Shown: positions 1 to 6,281, numbered from the stretch's first letter. The stretch is DNA of 15,920 bases from DASTGO01 sp035719045 (GCA_035719045.1 DASTGO010000463.1:1-15920); one strand, 5' to 3'. Notes: generated by a model from the sequence alone, not told the origin. A program made the numbers and translations.

Positions 1-1
1 G

Positions 2-436
2 CCGTCCGGCGGCGGGTCCTCCGGCCCGGCGGCGGGCACCGCCCGGCCGGAGGAACTCCCCCTGACCGGCGGCCGCCACGTCCTGGAACCTCCGCCCGCC
101 GCAGGTGGCCTCGGCGAGGCCCGGTACCGGCCCGACGACGAGCACGGGACCGCCGGCCCGACCCGGTCCGGCGACGAGCACCGGTCCGGCGACGAGGACG
201 GCTACGTCCCCCCCGAACCGCCGCCGATCGGCCGCGGCGACTTCATCACCACCTTCGCCTGGGTGTGCGTGCTCGGCGGCCCGTCGTTCCTGCTGGTGGC
301 AGCCGTCGTCTGGCGGGACCTGCCGGGCTGGCTGCTGCTGGCCGCACTGGCCGCCTTCGTCGGCGGATTTGTCCTGCTCGTGGCGCGGTTGCCGGGCGAG
401 CCGCCGGACGATCCCGACGACGGCGCGGTGGTCTGA
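2..436 (+). CDS. C-terminal part of a membrane protein, 5' end outside the window
   Basis: An open frame runs from the left edge to TGA at 434-436 (144 residues visible). The first ~80 residues are a Gly/Pro/Asp/Glu-rich, probably disordered stretch, ending in a Tyr-Val-Pro-Pro-Glu-Pro-Pro-Pro motif. Two hydrophobic segments follow: one beginning FITTFAWVCVLGG, and one beginning LPGWLLLAALAAFVGG. The tail is short and acidic. I associate this layout (proline motif, then two membrane helices) with a family of uncharacterised actinobacterial membrane proteins, but I recognise no function. The start codon lies outside the window, so full length is unknown. It converges on the next gene with only 6 bp between the two stop codons. 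Confidence 0.7.
   Translation, partial: PSGGGSSGPAAGTARPEELPLTGGRHVLEPPPAAGGLGEARYRPDDEHGTAGPTRSGDEHRSGDEDGYVPPEPPPIGRGDFITTFAWVCVLGGPSFLLVAAVVWRDLPGWLLLAALAAFVGGFVLLVARLPGEPPDDPDDGAVV
163..198 (+). repeat. 18-bp in-frame tandem repeat, two copies
   Basis: Two adjacent 18-bp units (163-180 and 181-198) match at 17 of 18 positions. They encode two copies of Arg-Ser-Gly-Asp-Glu followed by His or Asp, in the disordered part of the membrane-protein fragment. The unit is a multiple of three, so copy number can vary without breaking the frame. Confidence 0.8.
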
Positions 437-442
437 GGCGGA

Positions 443-1261
443 TCAGCCGGGCAGTTCCAGTTCCGCCACCACGGGAAGGTGGTCGCTGGCGCGGCGCGCG
501 TCGCCCGGGTCGATGCCGCCCACCCGGTAGCCGGTCACCCGGGCCGGACCGCCGACGAGCACCGCGTCGATGCGCTGGTGCGGGTCCTGCGCGGAGTACG
601 TCTCCGCGCCGGACGGGTCGGGGTCGGCGAGCAGTTCGCCGAGCGCCGCCCAGGCGGGACCGCCCGGCAGTTCGTTGAGGTCCGCGGCGACCAGTGCCGG
701 CACGGGCGGCTGGTCCGGCGTGCCGGTCCCGGTGCTGCCGGCACCCCAGGCCCGCAGCAGCCGGACCACCTCCTGCGCCTGCTGGAGCCGCAGGTCCGGT
801 TCGAGGTCCAGGTGGGTGCAGGCGACCAGCAGCCGCCCGGGTTCCCCCAGCTCCACGAGGACCACCCCGCGGCCCTCCCCGATCCGCGGCGCAGGCACCT
901 GGCGGCCGCCGATCGCGGGCCAGACGGGTCCGGGGCCGAACAAGGGTGTCGCCAGCCGCAGGGCACGCCGCCGCCGCACCCGGACCCGTCCGCCGACCAG
1001 GACGGCGTTCCCCCCGGCGCGAAGTCCCCCGGCGACGAACTCCAGACCGCAGTCGGAGGCGAGGCGGGCCAGCCCGTGCCGGGTGCCGGTCCCCCACGGC
1101 CACGGACCCGGCCCGCGGTACACCTCCTGCAGACACACCACATCCGGGCGCAGCGCACGCAGGCCGCGCCGGACCGCCGTCGGGTCGTCCCGCCAGCCGT
1201 GCACGTTCCACGACACCACCCGGACCGGGCTCCCGGCCGCGCCGGACGGCTGCCCCGGCAT
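443..1261 (-). CDS. endonuclease/exonuclease/phosphatase family protein
   Basis: A 272-residue protein with the full motif set of the metal-dependent EEP fold (DNase I, exonuclease III and phosphoesterase superfamily). Visible motifs are SWNVHG with metal-site Asn19, LQEV with Glu46, THLD with His150, ADLNE with Asp194/Asn196, RIDAVLV with Asp232, and the terminal SDHLPVV with Asp260/His261. There is no signal peptide or membrane segment, so it should be cytosolic. The family hydrolyses phosphodiester or phosphomonoester bonds in nucleic acids, lipids or small molecules; the substrate cannot be told from sequence. The ATG start is preceded by a GAGGGC-like ribosome site that overlaps the stop of the upstream glucokinase gene (8 bp apart), so it is probably the last gene of that operon. 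Confidence 0.88.
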   Translation of the reverse strand: MPGQPSGAAGSPVRVVSWNVHGWRDDPTAVRRGLRALRPDVVCLQEVYRGPGPWPWGTGTRHGLARLASDCGLEFVAGGLRAGGNAVLVGGRVRVRRRRALRLATPLFGPGPVWPAIGGRQVPAPRIGEGRGVVLVELGEPGRLLVACTHLDLEPDLRLQQAQEVVRLLRAWGAGSTGTGTPDQPPVPALVAADLNELPGGPAWAALGELLADPDPSGAETYSAQDPHQRIDAVLVGGPARVTGYRVGGIDPGDARRASDHLPVVAELELPG

Positions 1262-1269
1262 GTCCGCCC

Positions 1270-2262
1270 TCAGCCCCGCCGGGCCAGGTCGGCCGCCCCG
1301 ACCAGTCCGGCCTCCGGGCCGAGCTCCGCCCGGACGACGGGCGGCTCGGGCCGGAACCCGCGGCCGGTCAGGGCCCGGCGGAAGGACTCCCGGGCCGGGC
1401 GCAGCAGCAGCTCACCGGCGTCGGACACCCCGCCCCCGATGACGAACATGCCCGGGTCGAGGGCCGCGGCGAGGTTGGCCAGCCCGATCCCCAGCCAGCG
1501 GCCGACCTCCTCGAACAGCTCGACGGCCACCGGGTCGCCGTCCTGGGCCGCCTCGGTGATCACCGGGCCGACGAGCGCGTCCACGTCCCCGCCGACCCGG
1601 TCCATCAGCGGGACCGTGACCGGCGATCCGGCCCGGGCCAGTTCGCGGGCCTCCCGGCCGAGCACGTTGCCGGAGGCGTACTGCTCCAGGCAGCCCCGGT
1701 TGCCGCATTCGCAGCGGTGCCCGTCCGGGACCACGACCATGTGCCCGAACTCCCCGGCCATCCCGTACCGGCCGCGCTGCACCTGGCCGTCCAGCACGAT
1801 TCCGCCGCCGATCCCGGTGCCGAGGGTCACGCAGACCAGCCGTGGCTCCCCCCGTCCGGCACCGAACCGCCATTCCGCCCAGGCGGCGGCGTTGGCATCG
1901 TTCTCGACCACGACGGGCAGTCCGAGCGCGTCGGCGACGGCCGCCCGCAGCGGCTCGTTGCGCCAGGCCAGATGCGGGGCGAACAGCACCCGGGCCCGCT
2001 CGGCGTCGACGAATCCGGCCGCCCCGATCCCGACCGCCGTCACCTCGTGCCGGTCACGCAGCTCCCCGACGACCTCGGCGATGGTCTCCTCGACGGCCTT
2101 CGGCGAGCGGGACGGGGTCAGCCGGCGGGCCCGGGCCAGCACCCGGCCCTGCCCGTCGACCACGCCCGCGGCCACCTTGGTGCCACCGATGTCGACGCCG
2201 ATGGCCAGCGGTACCGAGGGCGTCCCGCCGTCCGCCGCCAGGCCGGCGCTGCGCTCACTCAC
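1270..2262 (-). CDS. ROK-family glucokinase (first of two, downstream copy)
   Basis: A 330-residue ROK sugar kinase, expected to phosphorylate glucose to glucose-6-phosphate with ATP. Visible features are phosphate-binding DIGGTK at 24-29, catalytic VENDANAAA with Asp122, the GTGIGGG loop at 148-154, GEFGH with zinc ligand His174, and the zinc cluster CECGNRGC with Cys184/186/191. The last residues (GLVGAADLAR) match the usual end of actinobacterial Glk. The start is GTG at 2262, with GAGGAGG a few bases upstream, giving a ~18-residue extension MSERSAGL before the fold begins. That extension is encoded by part of an 18-bp repeat (see 2247-2341). A later start near Val17 cannot be excluded. 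It is paralogous to the next gene upstream, with roughly half the residues shared by eye; it could prefer another hexose or N-acetylhexosamine. Confidence 0.9.
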   Translation of the reverse strand: MSERSAGLAADGGTPSVPLAIGVDIGGTKVAAGVVDGQGRVLARARRLTPSRSPKAVEETIAEVVGELRDRHEVTAVGIGAAGFVDAERARVLFAPHLAWRNEPLRAAVADALGLPVVVENDANAAAWAEWRFGAGRGEPRLVCVTLGTGIGGGIVLDGQVQRGRYGMAGEFGHMVVVPDGHRCECGNRGCLEQYASGNVLGREARELARAGSPVTVPLMDRVGGDVDALVGPVITEAAQDGDPVAVELFEEVGRWLGIGLANLAAALDPGMFVIGGGVSDAGELLLRPARESFRRALTGRGFRPEPPVVRAELGPEAGLVGAADLARRG

Positions 2263-2341
2263 AGTGCCTCCTCGCTGGCGCTCGTCGTCACTGTGAGCCC
2301 CACGCTGGGCCTATTGGTTCGCTCGCTGCGCTCACTCACAG
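2247..2341. repeat. 18-bp direct repeat pair with an internal 9-bp inverted repeat between the two glucokinase genes
   Basis: The 18-bp string CGCTGCGCTCACTCACAG occurs at 2247-2264 and again at 2324-2341, 77 bp apart. A 9-bp inverted repeat, CTCACAGTG at 2258-2266 and CACTGTGAG at 2289-2297, starts inside the first copy and has a 22-nt loop. Read on the minus strand, each copy contains CTGTGAGTGAGCGCAGCG. In copy 2 this spans the end of the upstream glucokinase and a GTG; in copy 1 it spans the stop of a mini-ORF and the GTG start of the downstream glucokinase. The whole gap is therefore built from the repeat. Confidence 0.85.
2259..2339 (-). CDS. possible 26-residue mini-ORF bridging two glucokinase genes
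   Basis: On the minus strand, GTG at 2339-2337 overlaps the TGA of the upstream glucokinase (2338-2336). The frame runs 26 codons, beginning Val-Ser-Glu-Arg-Ser-Glu-Arg, to TGA at 2261-2259, which overlaps the GTG start of the downstream glucokinase (2262-2260). Both junctions are GTGA. I see no good ribosome site for it; translation would depend on coupling from the upstream gene. The peptide resembles nothing I know. It may be a by-product of the repeat rather than a selected gene, but it could carry ribosomes from one glucokinase to the next. Confidence 0.25.
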   Translation of the reverse strand: MSERSERTNRPSVGLTVTTSASEEAL

Positions 2342-3280
2342 CACCCTGGCCAGGTCGGCCGCCCCGATCAGGCCCGCGTCGTTGCCCAGCTCCGCCTCCC
2401 GGATCACCAGGTGCGGCCGGTGCACCCCGGCGCTCAGCGAGGCCGTGAACGCCTTCCGGGCGGGTTCCAGCAACAGGTCACCGGCCTCGCTGACCCCGCC
2501 ACCGATCACCACCACCGCGGGGTCGAGGACGTCGGCGATGTCCGCGATCCCCTCCCCCAGCCAGCGGCCGAGCTCGGCCAGCAGTTCGATGGCGGCCGGG
2601 TCACCCTCCCGCGCAGCCTGGGTGATCATCCCGCCGGCGATCGCCTCGACCGTGCCCCCGGCCAGCTCCAGCAGGCGGGCCGCCCGGACGGCGTCGGTGC
2701 GGGCCAGCGCGTGCGCCTGCCGGATCAGCGCGCTGCCGGAGGTGTACTGCTCCCAGCAGCCCCGGTTGCCGCAGCCGCAGGGCAGCCCACCCGGGACGAT
2801 CCGCACATGCCCGAACTCCCCGGCGATCCCGAACGCCCCGCGCAGCAGCCGGCCGTCCAGCACGATCCCGCCGCCCAGCCCCGTCCCGACGGTGAGCAGC
2901 ACGACGTCGGTGACCCCGCGGCCGCCCCCGAACCGGTACTCCCCCCAGGCGGCGGCGCTGGCGTCGTTCTCCACCACGACCGGCAGCCCGATCCGCGGCT
3001 GGAGCAGGGCCCGCAGCGGCCGGTCGGCCATCGGCAGGTTCGGGGTGAACCGCAGCGTGGTCCGCTGGGCGTCGACGAAGCCGGGCGCGGCCACCCCCAC
3101 GGCGGACACCGGATGTCCGGAGGACAGCTGCAGCACAGCCTCGACGATCCCGTCCTCGACGGACTGCGCAGTGGCGGCCGGGGTCGAGATCCGGATCTTC
3201 TCGATGATCCCTCCGTCGGCGTCGACCACCCCCGCGGCGATCTTGGTGCCCCCGACGTCCACGCCGATGGTCAGTTCCAC
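2336..3280 (-). CDS. ROK-family glucokinase (second of two, upstream copy)
   Basis: A 314-residue ROK kinase, the normal length for actinobacterial glucokinase. Visible features are DVGGTK at 8-13, VENDASAAAWGEYRFG with catalytic Asp106, GTGLGGG at 132-138, GEFGH with zinc ligand His158, and CGCGNRGC with Cys168/170/175. The frame is open further upstream, to 3493, but homology begins right after GTG at 3280-3278, which has AAGGAG 9 nt upstream; the longer start would overlap the preceding gene. With its ELGNDAGLIGAADLAR ending it looks the closer of the two to classical Glk/GlkA, which in Streptomyces also mediates glucose repression (established knowledge). It is first of a three-gene tail (glucokinase, glucokinase, EEP protein) and lies 142 bp after the small acidic-protein gene. 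Confidence 0.9.
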   Translation of the reverse strand: MELTIGVDVGGTKIAAGVVDADGGIIEKIRISTPAATAQSVEDGIVEAVLQLSSGHPVSAVGVAAPGFVDAQRTTLRFTPNLPMADRPLRALLQPRIGLPVVVENDASAAAWGEYRFGGGRGVTDVVLLTVGTGLGGGIVLDGRLLRGAFGIAGEFGHVRIVPGGLPCGCGNRGCWEQYTSGSALIRQAHALARTDAVRAARLLELAGGTVEAIAGGMITQAAREGDPAAIELLAELGRWLGEGIADIADVLDPAVVVIGGGVSEAGDLLLEPARKAFTASLSAGVHRPHLVIREAELGNDAGLIGAADLARVL

Positions 3281-3422
3281 GAGTACGGACTCCTTGCCTG
3301 AGCTGTTGACGGCTGATCTGTTGCTGGCTGGTCGCTGGGGACCGCTGCCGGGCGATCCGGCGCGGACGGCGGGGCGGTGCCGTCCACGGCCGGGCGGGAG
3401 GACCGTGTCGGCAGGGACATCG
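3281..3422 (-). promoter_or_regulatory. 142-bp leader ahead of the glucokinase genes
   Basis: This is the largest gap inside the minus-strand run between the ArsA-like ATPase and the EEP gene. It holds the AAGGAG ribosome site (about 3290-3295), an imperfect tandem repeat of 15 bp (3330-3316 and 3315-3301, cores CAGCCAGCAACAG and CAGCCGTCAACAG) and the hairpin at 3364-3385. I could not pick out a convincing -35/-10 pair on the minus strand. A separate promoter for the glucokinases here is an inference from spacing. Confidence 0.3.
3364..3385 (-). terminator. GC hairpin after the small acidic-protein gene, terminator or attenuator candidate
   Basis: A perfect 7-bp inverted repeat, GGACGGC (3364-3370) and GCCGTCC (3379-3385), encloses an 8-nt loop. 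It starts 37 nt downstream of the stop at 3423 and lies 84 nt before the glucokinase start. No T-run follows, so it is not a classical intrinsic terminator, although actinomycete terminators often lack one. Confidence 0.35.
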
Positions 3423-3872
3423 TCAGTCGGTGACGTCGATGTGCTCGATCGGCACGCCGGACCGCGACGGGGGCCGGGCCGGGCCGTCCTCACCGGGCCG
3501 GGCTCCCGCGGCTGCTCCCGGCGGACTCTCCGGTGCGGACCCCGGCCGGGCGGACCCCGGGTCGGGATCGGCCAGGCCGAGCCGGATCGCCACGGCCAGT
3601 TCCGCCGCGGCCGCGACCAGGTGCTCGACCACCTCCGGCCGCAGGTGCCGGGTCAACCCCACCGTCAGTGCCTCCATCAGCCGGGCCAGTTCCTCGGCCA
3701 GTCCCAGCCCGGGGGGCGGGCCGGGACCACGCCGCGGCCCTGATCCGCCGTCGGCGGGGGGGCCGGTATCGCCCGGAACCTGATCACCCGGCACCCGGCC
3801 GGTCCCGCCGGCCCACAGATCCAGTTCGGGGTCGCTCAGGGCGGCGGCCAACCGCTCCCAGGTGCCGCTCAC
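3423..3872 (-). CDS. small acidic/alanine-rich protein upstream of glucokinase (possible SCO2127/DUF5304-like)
   Basis: A 149-residue soluble protein. Residues 1-20 are probably helical (VSGTWERLAAALSDPELDLW), 21-56 are Gly/Pro-rich linker, 57-104 form one or two amphipathic helices (LAEELARLMEALTVG, then EVVEHLVAAAAELAVAIRLG), and a Pro/Gly linker leads to the acidic end EHIDVTD. I recognise no catalytic motif. Its position between an ArsA-like gene and glucokinase matches, from memory, the small protein upstream of Streptomyces glkA (SCO2127) that affects glucose utilisation and repression; sequence similarity is only suggestive. GTG at 3872 forms a GTGA overlap with the ATPase stop and was chosen for that reason; another in-frame GTG lies at 3884. 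Confidence 0.65.
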   Translation of the reverse strand: MSGTWERLAAALSDPELDLWAGGTGRVPGDQVPGDTGPPADGGSGPRRGPGPPPGLGLAEELARLMEALTVGLTRHLRPEVVEHLVAAAAELAVAIRLGLADPDPGSARPGSAPESPPGAAAGARPGEDGPARPPSRSGVPIEHIDVTD

Positions 3873-5071
3873 AGCGGCCGCCACAGGTCCGGGTCGGGCT
3901 CGAACCGCACCCGGAGCTCGCCCTCCCGCAAGGCCGCACCGACCACGCGGCAGCGGCGCAGGACGCTCGGCAGGGTCAGCACCCGGCGGCGACCGCCGAC
4001 CGCGACGGTGAGGTCGTCACCCCGGCGGGACAGCTCCAGGTCGCCCCGGTCGGCCAGCGGCAGCCGCAGCACCAGGACGAACTCCTCCCCCGACCGCTCC
4101 ACCCGCAGGGCGGGCGGCAGTTGCGGCTCGGCGAGCAGGCCGCCGGCCGCCTCCGGAACGGGTTCGCCGTACAACGCCCCGGCCAGCCCGGCCAGCGCCG
4201 CCAGGCCGACCGGCTCGGTCCCGGTGTACCCGGCCCGCAGCACCGGCACCGGCGCGAACGAGTCCTCCACCTCGGCCAGCCGCTCCCGCTGCTGGCGTGC
4301 CCAGGCCGTCCGCCACGGGTCGTCGCCCTCGTCGGGGACCAGCCGGTTGGCCACCACCGCGTCCACCCCGTAGCCGTACAGCGACAGCGCCGTCCAGGTC
4401 CGGCGGGCCTCGGCGAGCACGACGGACTCCGGGGTGAGCACCAGCCGGACCGAACTGCCGGCCGCACCCAGCACCTCGCGCACTCCGGACAGTTCCGCCT
4501 GCAGCCGCTGGATGCCCTCGACCACCTCGTCCCGCGGCGGTGGCAGGCCCCGGATCCCCCGGGCCCCGGTGGCCAGGGCCCGCATCACCCGCCGCTGCAC
4601 CGGCAGCAGCCGCTCCAGCCCGCCCGCCAGCGCCTCCGGGAGGGCGAGCAGCCGCAGAGTGTCCGCCGTCGGGGCGCAGTCGACGGCCACGAGGTCCCAC
4701 GGCCCGTCCCGGACCTGGTCACGGATCTCCAGCAGGGCGAGCACCTCGTCCGCACCGGGCAGCAGGCACAGCTCCTCGGCGGCCAGCGGCTCCACCCCGA
4801 CCGCCTCCAGCACGGCCACCAGGTACTCCTGGATCTCCCCCCAGGACCGTCGGCCGCGGGCCCGGGAGTCGACCTGCTGGGCGAACAGCCCGTCGGCGAC
4901 CTCCGTGGGGGCCGGGTCGAGCGGATGGCCCAGGGCGTCGGCGAGGGAGTGGGCGGAGTCGGTGGACGCCACCAGCGTCTTCACCCCGCACCGGGCCGCG
5001 TGGACGGCGGTGGCGGCGGCAATGGTTGTCTTGCCGACGCCGCCCTTTCCGGTGAACAGGAGCAGTCGCAA
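3869..5071 (-). CDS. ArsA/Get3-like ATPase with C-terminal HSP20-like domain
   Basis: A 400-residue P-loop ATPase of the ArsA/Get3 branch of the SIMIBI class. The deviant Walker A GKGGVGKTT is at 8-16, switch I STDSAHSL at 36-43, and the switch II/Walker B region DCAPTADTLRLL starts at 131. Residues ~320-397 are a beta-rich tail with hydrophobic/charged alternation, typical of the ArsA_HSP20 (alpha-crystallin-like) domain. It has a single ATPase half. Its four cysteines (28, 102, 132, 374) form no arsenite-site cluster and no CxxC zinc pair, so an arsenite pump is unlikely, and neighbouring genes are not arsenic genes. The start is TTG at 5071, 3 nt after the SRPBCC stop, with GAGGGG 6 nt upstream. 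Such ATPases often drive client handling or transport; the actual client is unknown. Confidence 0.85.
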   Translation of the reverse strand: MRLLLFTGKGGVGKTTIAAATAVHAARCGVKTLVASTDSAHSLADALGHPLDPAPTEVADGLFAQQVDSRARGRRSWGEIQEYLVAVLEAVGVEPLAAEELCLLPGADEVLALLEIRDQVRDGPWDLVAVDCAPTADTLRLLALPEALAGGLERLLPVQRRVMRALATGARGIRGLPPPRDEVVEGIQRLQAELSGVREVLGAAGSSVRLVLTPESVVLAEARRTWTALSLYGYGVDAVVANRLVPDEGDDPWRTAWARQQRERLAEVEDSFAPVPVLRAGYTGTEPVGLAALAGLAGALYGEPVPEAAGGLLAEPQLPPALRVERSGEEFVLVLRLPLADRGDLELSRRGDDLTVAVGGRRRVLTLPSVLRRCRVVGAALREGELRVRFEPDPDLWRPL

Positions 5072-5074
5072 CGA

Positions 5075-5521
5075 CTACCCCTCGACCCGCTTCTTCAACT
5101 CGTTCAGCGCGGTGTCGATGATCACCTTCTCGGCCTTCCTGCGGAGCATGCCGAGCATCGGCATACGCAGGTCGACCGACAGTTGATAGGTCACCTCGGT
5201 GCCCCCGGCGGAGGCGCGGCGCAACTGGTAGGCACCATCCATCGCCTTGAGCACGCCCGCCTCGACCAGGGACCAGGACAGCTGGCCGGCGGAGTCCTCG
5301 TCGAAGTCCCACTCGTAGGCGAGGGTGTAGGTGTCCTTGAGGGCGCCCGCGTCGAGGGTGAACCGGACCTTCGCCGCCCAGCCGTCCTCGTACTCCTCCA
5401 GGATCTCCACCTGGCGCACCGCACCGGTCCACTCGGGGTAGGCCTCGAAGTCGGCGATCACGTCGAGGACGTCCGCCGGTTCGGCGTCGACGACGATGCT
5501 CGACTCGGTGCGGTCGGCCAT
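5075..5521 (-). CDS. SRPBCC (START/Bet v1-like) family protein
   Basis: A 148-residue single-domain protein of the SRPBCC superfamily (polyketide cyclase/dehydrase and lipid-transport type). The visible pattern is an N-terminal beta strand (TESSIVVDAEPADVLDVIAD), the characteristic FEAYPEWTGAVRQVEIL motif at 25-41, a run of antiparallel strands with Asp/Tyr/Trp (e.g. TYTLAYEWDFDEDS), and a long C-terminal helix from ~121 to 145. The fold makes a deep hydrophobic pocket for lipids or other apolar ligands. The ligand cannot be read from sequence. ATG at 5521 was chosen because the fold begins at once; the open frame extends to 5674 with low-complexity sequence. It is co-directional with, and 3 nt from, the ArsA-like ATPase, so the two are very likely cotranscribed and translationally coupled. 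Confidence 0.85.
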   Translation of the reverse strand: MADRTESSIVVDAEPADVLDVIADFEAYPEWTGAVRQVEILEEYEDGWAAKVRFTLDAGALKDTYTLAYEWDFDEDSAGQLSWSLVEAGVLKAMDGAYQLRRASAGGTEVTYQLSVDLRMPMLGMLRRKAEKVIIDTALNELKKRVEG

Positions 5522-5744
5522 GGCTCGCTCGCCTTCTCGGGCACCGCCGGTCTCGGCGGCGGTGGGGATCGGTGTCGCCGGCACCCCGGACAGCGCCCCG
5601 CACACCCCGGATCGCTCCGGAGCGGGACAGCGTGTCGGCAGGTGCCCTGCGCAGGCTACTCGCCAGGACGGCACCCCTCACAGCGGGCAGTCCCCACGAC
5701 CTTCCTCACGGCCGAGCCAGTCGTGGCCCCGGGCGCACCCGGGA
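5522..5744 (-). promoter_or_regulatory. 223-bp gap upstream of the SRPBCC-ArsA operon
   Basis: No gene is visible on either strand. The gap holds an 8-bp inverted repeat (CACCGCCG 5542-5549, CGGCGGTG 5557-5564, 7-nt loop) starting 20 nt before the SRPBCC start, a perfect 12-bp palindrome CGCTCCGGAGCG at 5613-5624, and a minus-strand TAGCCT (5658-5653) that fits a -10 element but has no good -35 partner. A promoter for the SRPBCC-ArsA-small-protein operon in this gap is likely from spacing; the exact site is not resolved. Confidence 0.35.
5728..5743 (-). terminator. GC hairpin just after the zinc-ribbon gene
   Basis: CCCGGG (5728-5733) and CCCGGG (5738-5743) flank a 4-nt loop, one base beyond the TGA at 5747-5745. 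A 6-bp all-GC stem with a tight loop right after a stop suits termination, though no T-run follows. It would separate this gene from the SRPBCC operon. Confidence 0.4.
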
Positions 5745-6239
5745 TCAGCAGAAGCGGCCGGCCAACTCCGCCACCCCGATCAGCAGGATCGCCAGGCCCA
5801 ACCCACCGAGGACGGCCACCGCGGCCTGCTGGAGCCTCCCGGTCAGGGCCAGCGCATGCCGGGGCAGCACCGGTTCGGAGTCCTCCCCGAGCCGGCGCAC
5901 CAGGTCGGCCAGAGTCTCCTCCGGGACCTCCCCGCCGGTGAGCACCGGTCCCGACCCGCCCGGACCTCCCTGCACGCCCGGACCTGTACCCGGGGCGTGC
6001 CCACCCGGCCCACCCGGCCCACCAGGACCGGGACCGGGACCCGAAGCCAGCGCCGGTGCCGGCGCCGGCGCCGGGCCCGGGCCCGGGGCATGCTGCCCCT
6101 CTGGCCCCGACCCGATCCGGTGGTGACACTGGCCGCACCAGCCGACCCCGGTCACCAGTCTGGCGCCGCAGCGCGGGCAACGCCCCACCGGGCCGGCCGG
6201 GCCGGGCCCGGGCGGCGGGGGGAAGGTCTGGGGCCGCAT
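5745..6239 (-). CDS. zinc-ribbon protein with a C-terminal membrane anchor
   Basis: A 164-residue protein with three parts: an N-terminal zinc ribbon (CPRC at 21-24 and CGQC at 35-38), a Gly/Pro/Ala low-complexity linker (~48-98), and a helix with LADLVRRLGEDSEPVLPRHAL leading into one hydrophobic segment at ~138-158 (from QQAAVAVLGGLGLAILLIG), ending six residues later in GRFC. No signal peptide is visible, so this is a tail-anchored topology with the ribbon in the cytosol. The ATG at 6239 lacks a clear ribosome site and may be leaderless. The frame is open much further upstream (to 8537), but only as antisense of the acyl-CoA synthetase gene. I know no function for it. It is the first minus-strand gene, divergent from fadD. 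Confidence 0.7.
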   Translation of the reverse strand: MRPQTFPPPPGPGPAGPVGRCPRCGARLVTGVGWCGQCHHRIGSGPEGQHAPGPGPAPAPAPALASGPGPGPGGPGGPGGHAPGTGPGVQGGPGGSGPVLTGGEVPEETLADLVRRLGEDSEPVLPRHALALTGRLQQAAVAVLGGLGLAILLIGVAELAGRFC

Positions 6240-6281
6240 CGAGGGTGCTGTCGGCCGCCGCCGGGACCGCCTTGAGCGCCG

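Noticed and set aside
437..442. Bidirectional terminator between the two convergent genes
   Set aside because: Only 6 bp separate the stops and I see no convincing hairpin centred there.
3281..3493. N-terminal extension of the upstream glucokinase to 3493
   Set aside because: It would overlap the preceding gene and adds an Arg/Pro/Ser-rich stretch without family similarity; GTG at 3280 has a good ribosome site.
1842..3743. A 633-codon plus-strand open frame
   Set aside because: It is antisense to both glucokinases, whose motifs are unmistakable; no domain is visible in the shadow.
3869..5071. Arsenite-pump function for the ArsA-like protein
   Set aside because: There is only one ATPase half, no cysteine cluster for arsenite, and no arsB, arsR or arsD nearby.
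3533..5941. An 802-codon plus-strand open frame
   Set aside because: It runs antisense through the small acidic-protein, ArsA-like and SRPBCC genes; its composition (Gln/His/Pro/Arg-rich) is that of a GC-driven shadow.
6053..6090. Run of GCCGGC/CCCGGG-type hexamers that looks like a repeat array or site cluster
   Set aside because: It encodes the Pro/Ala/Gly linker of the zinc-ribbon protein; low-complexity coding sequence explains it.
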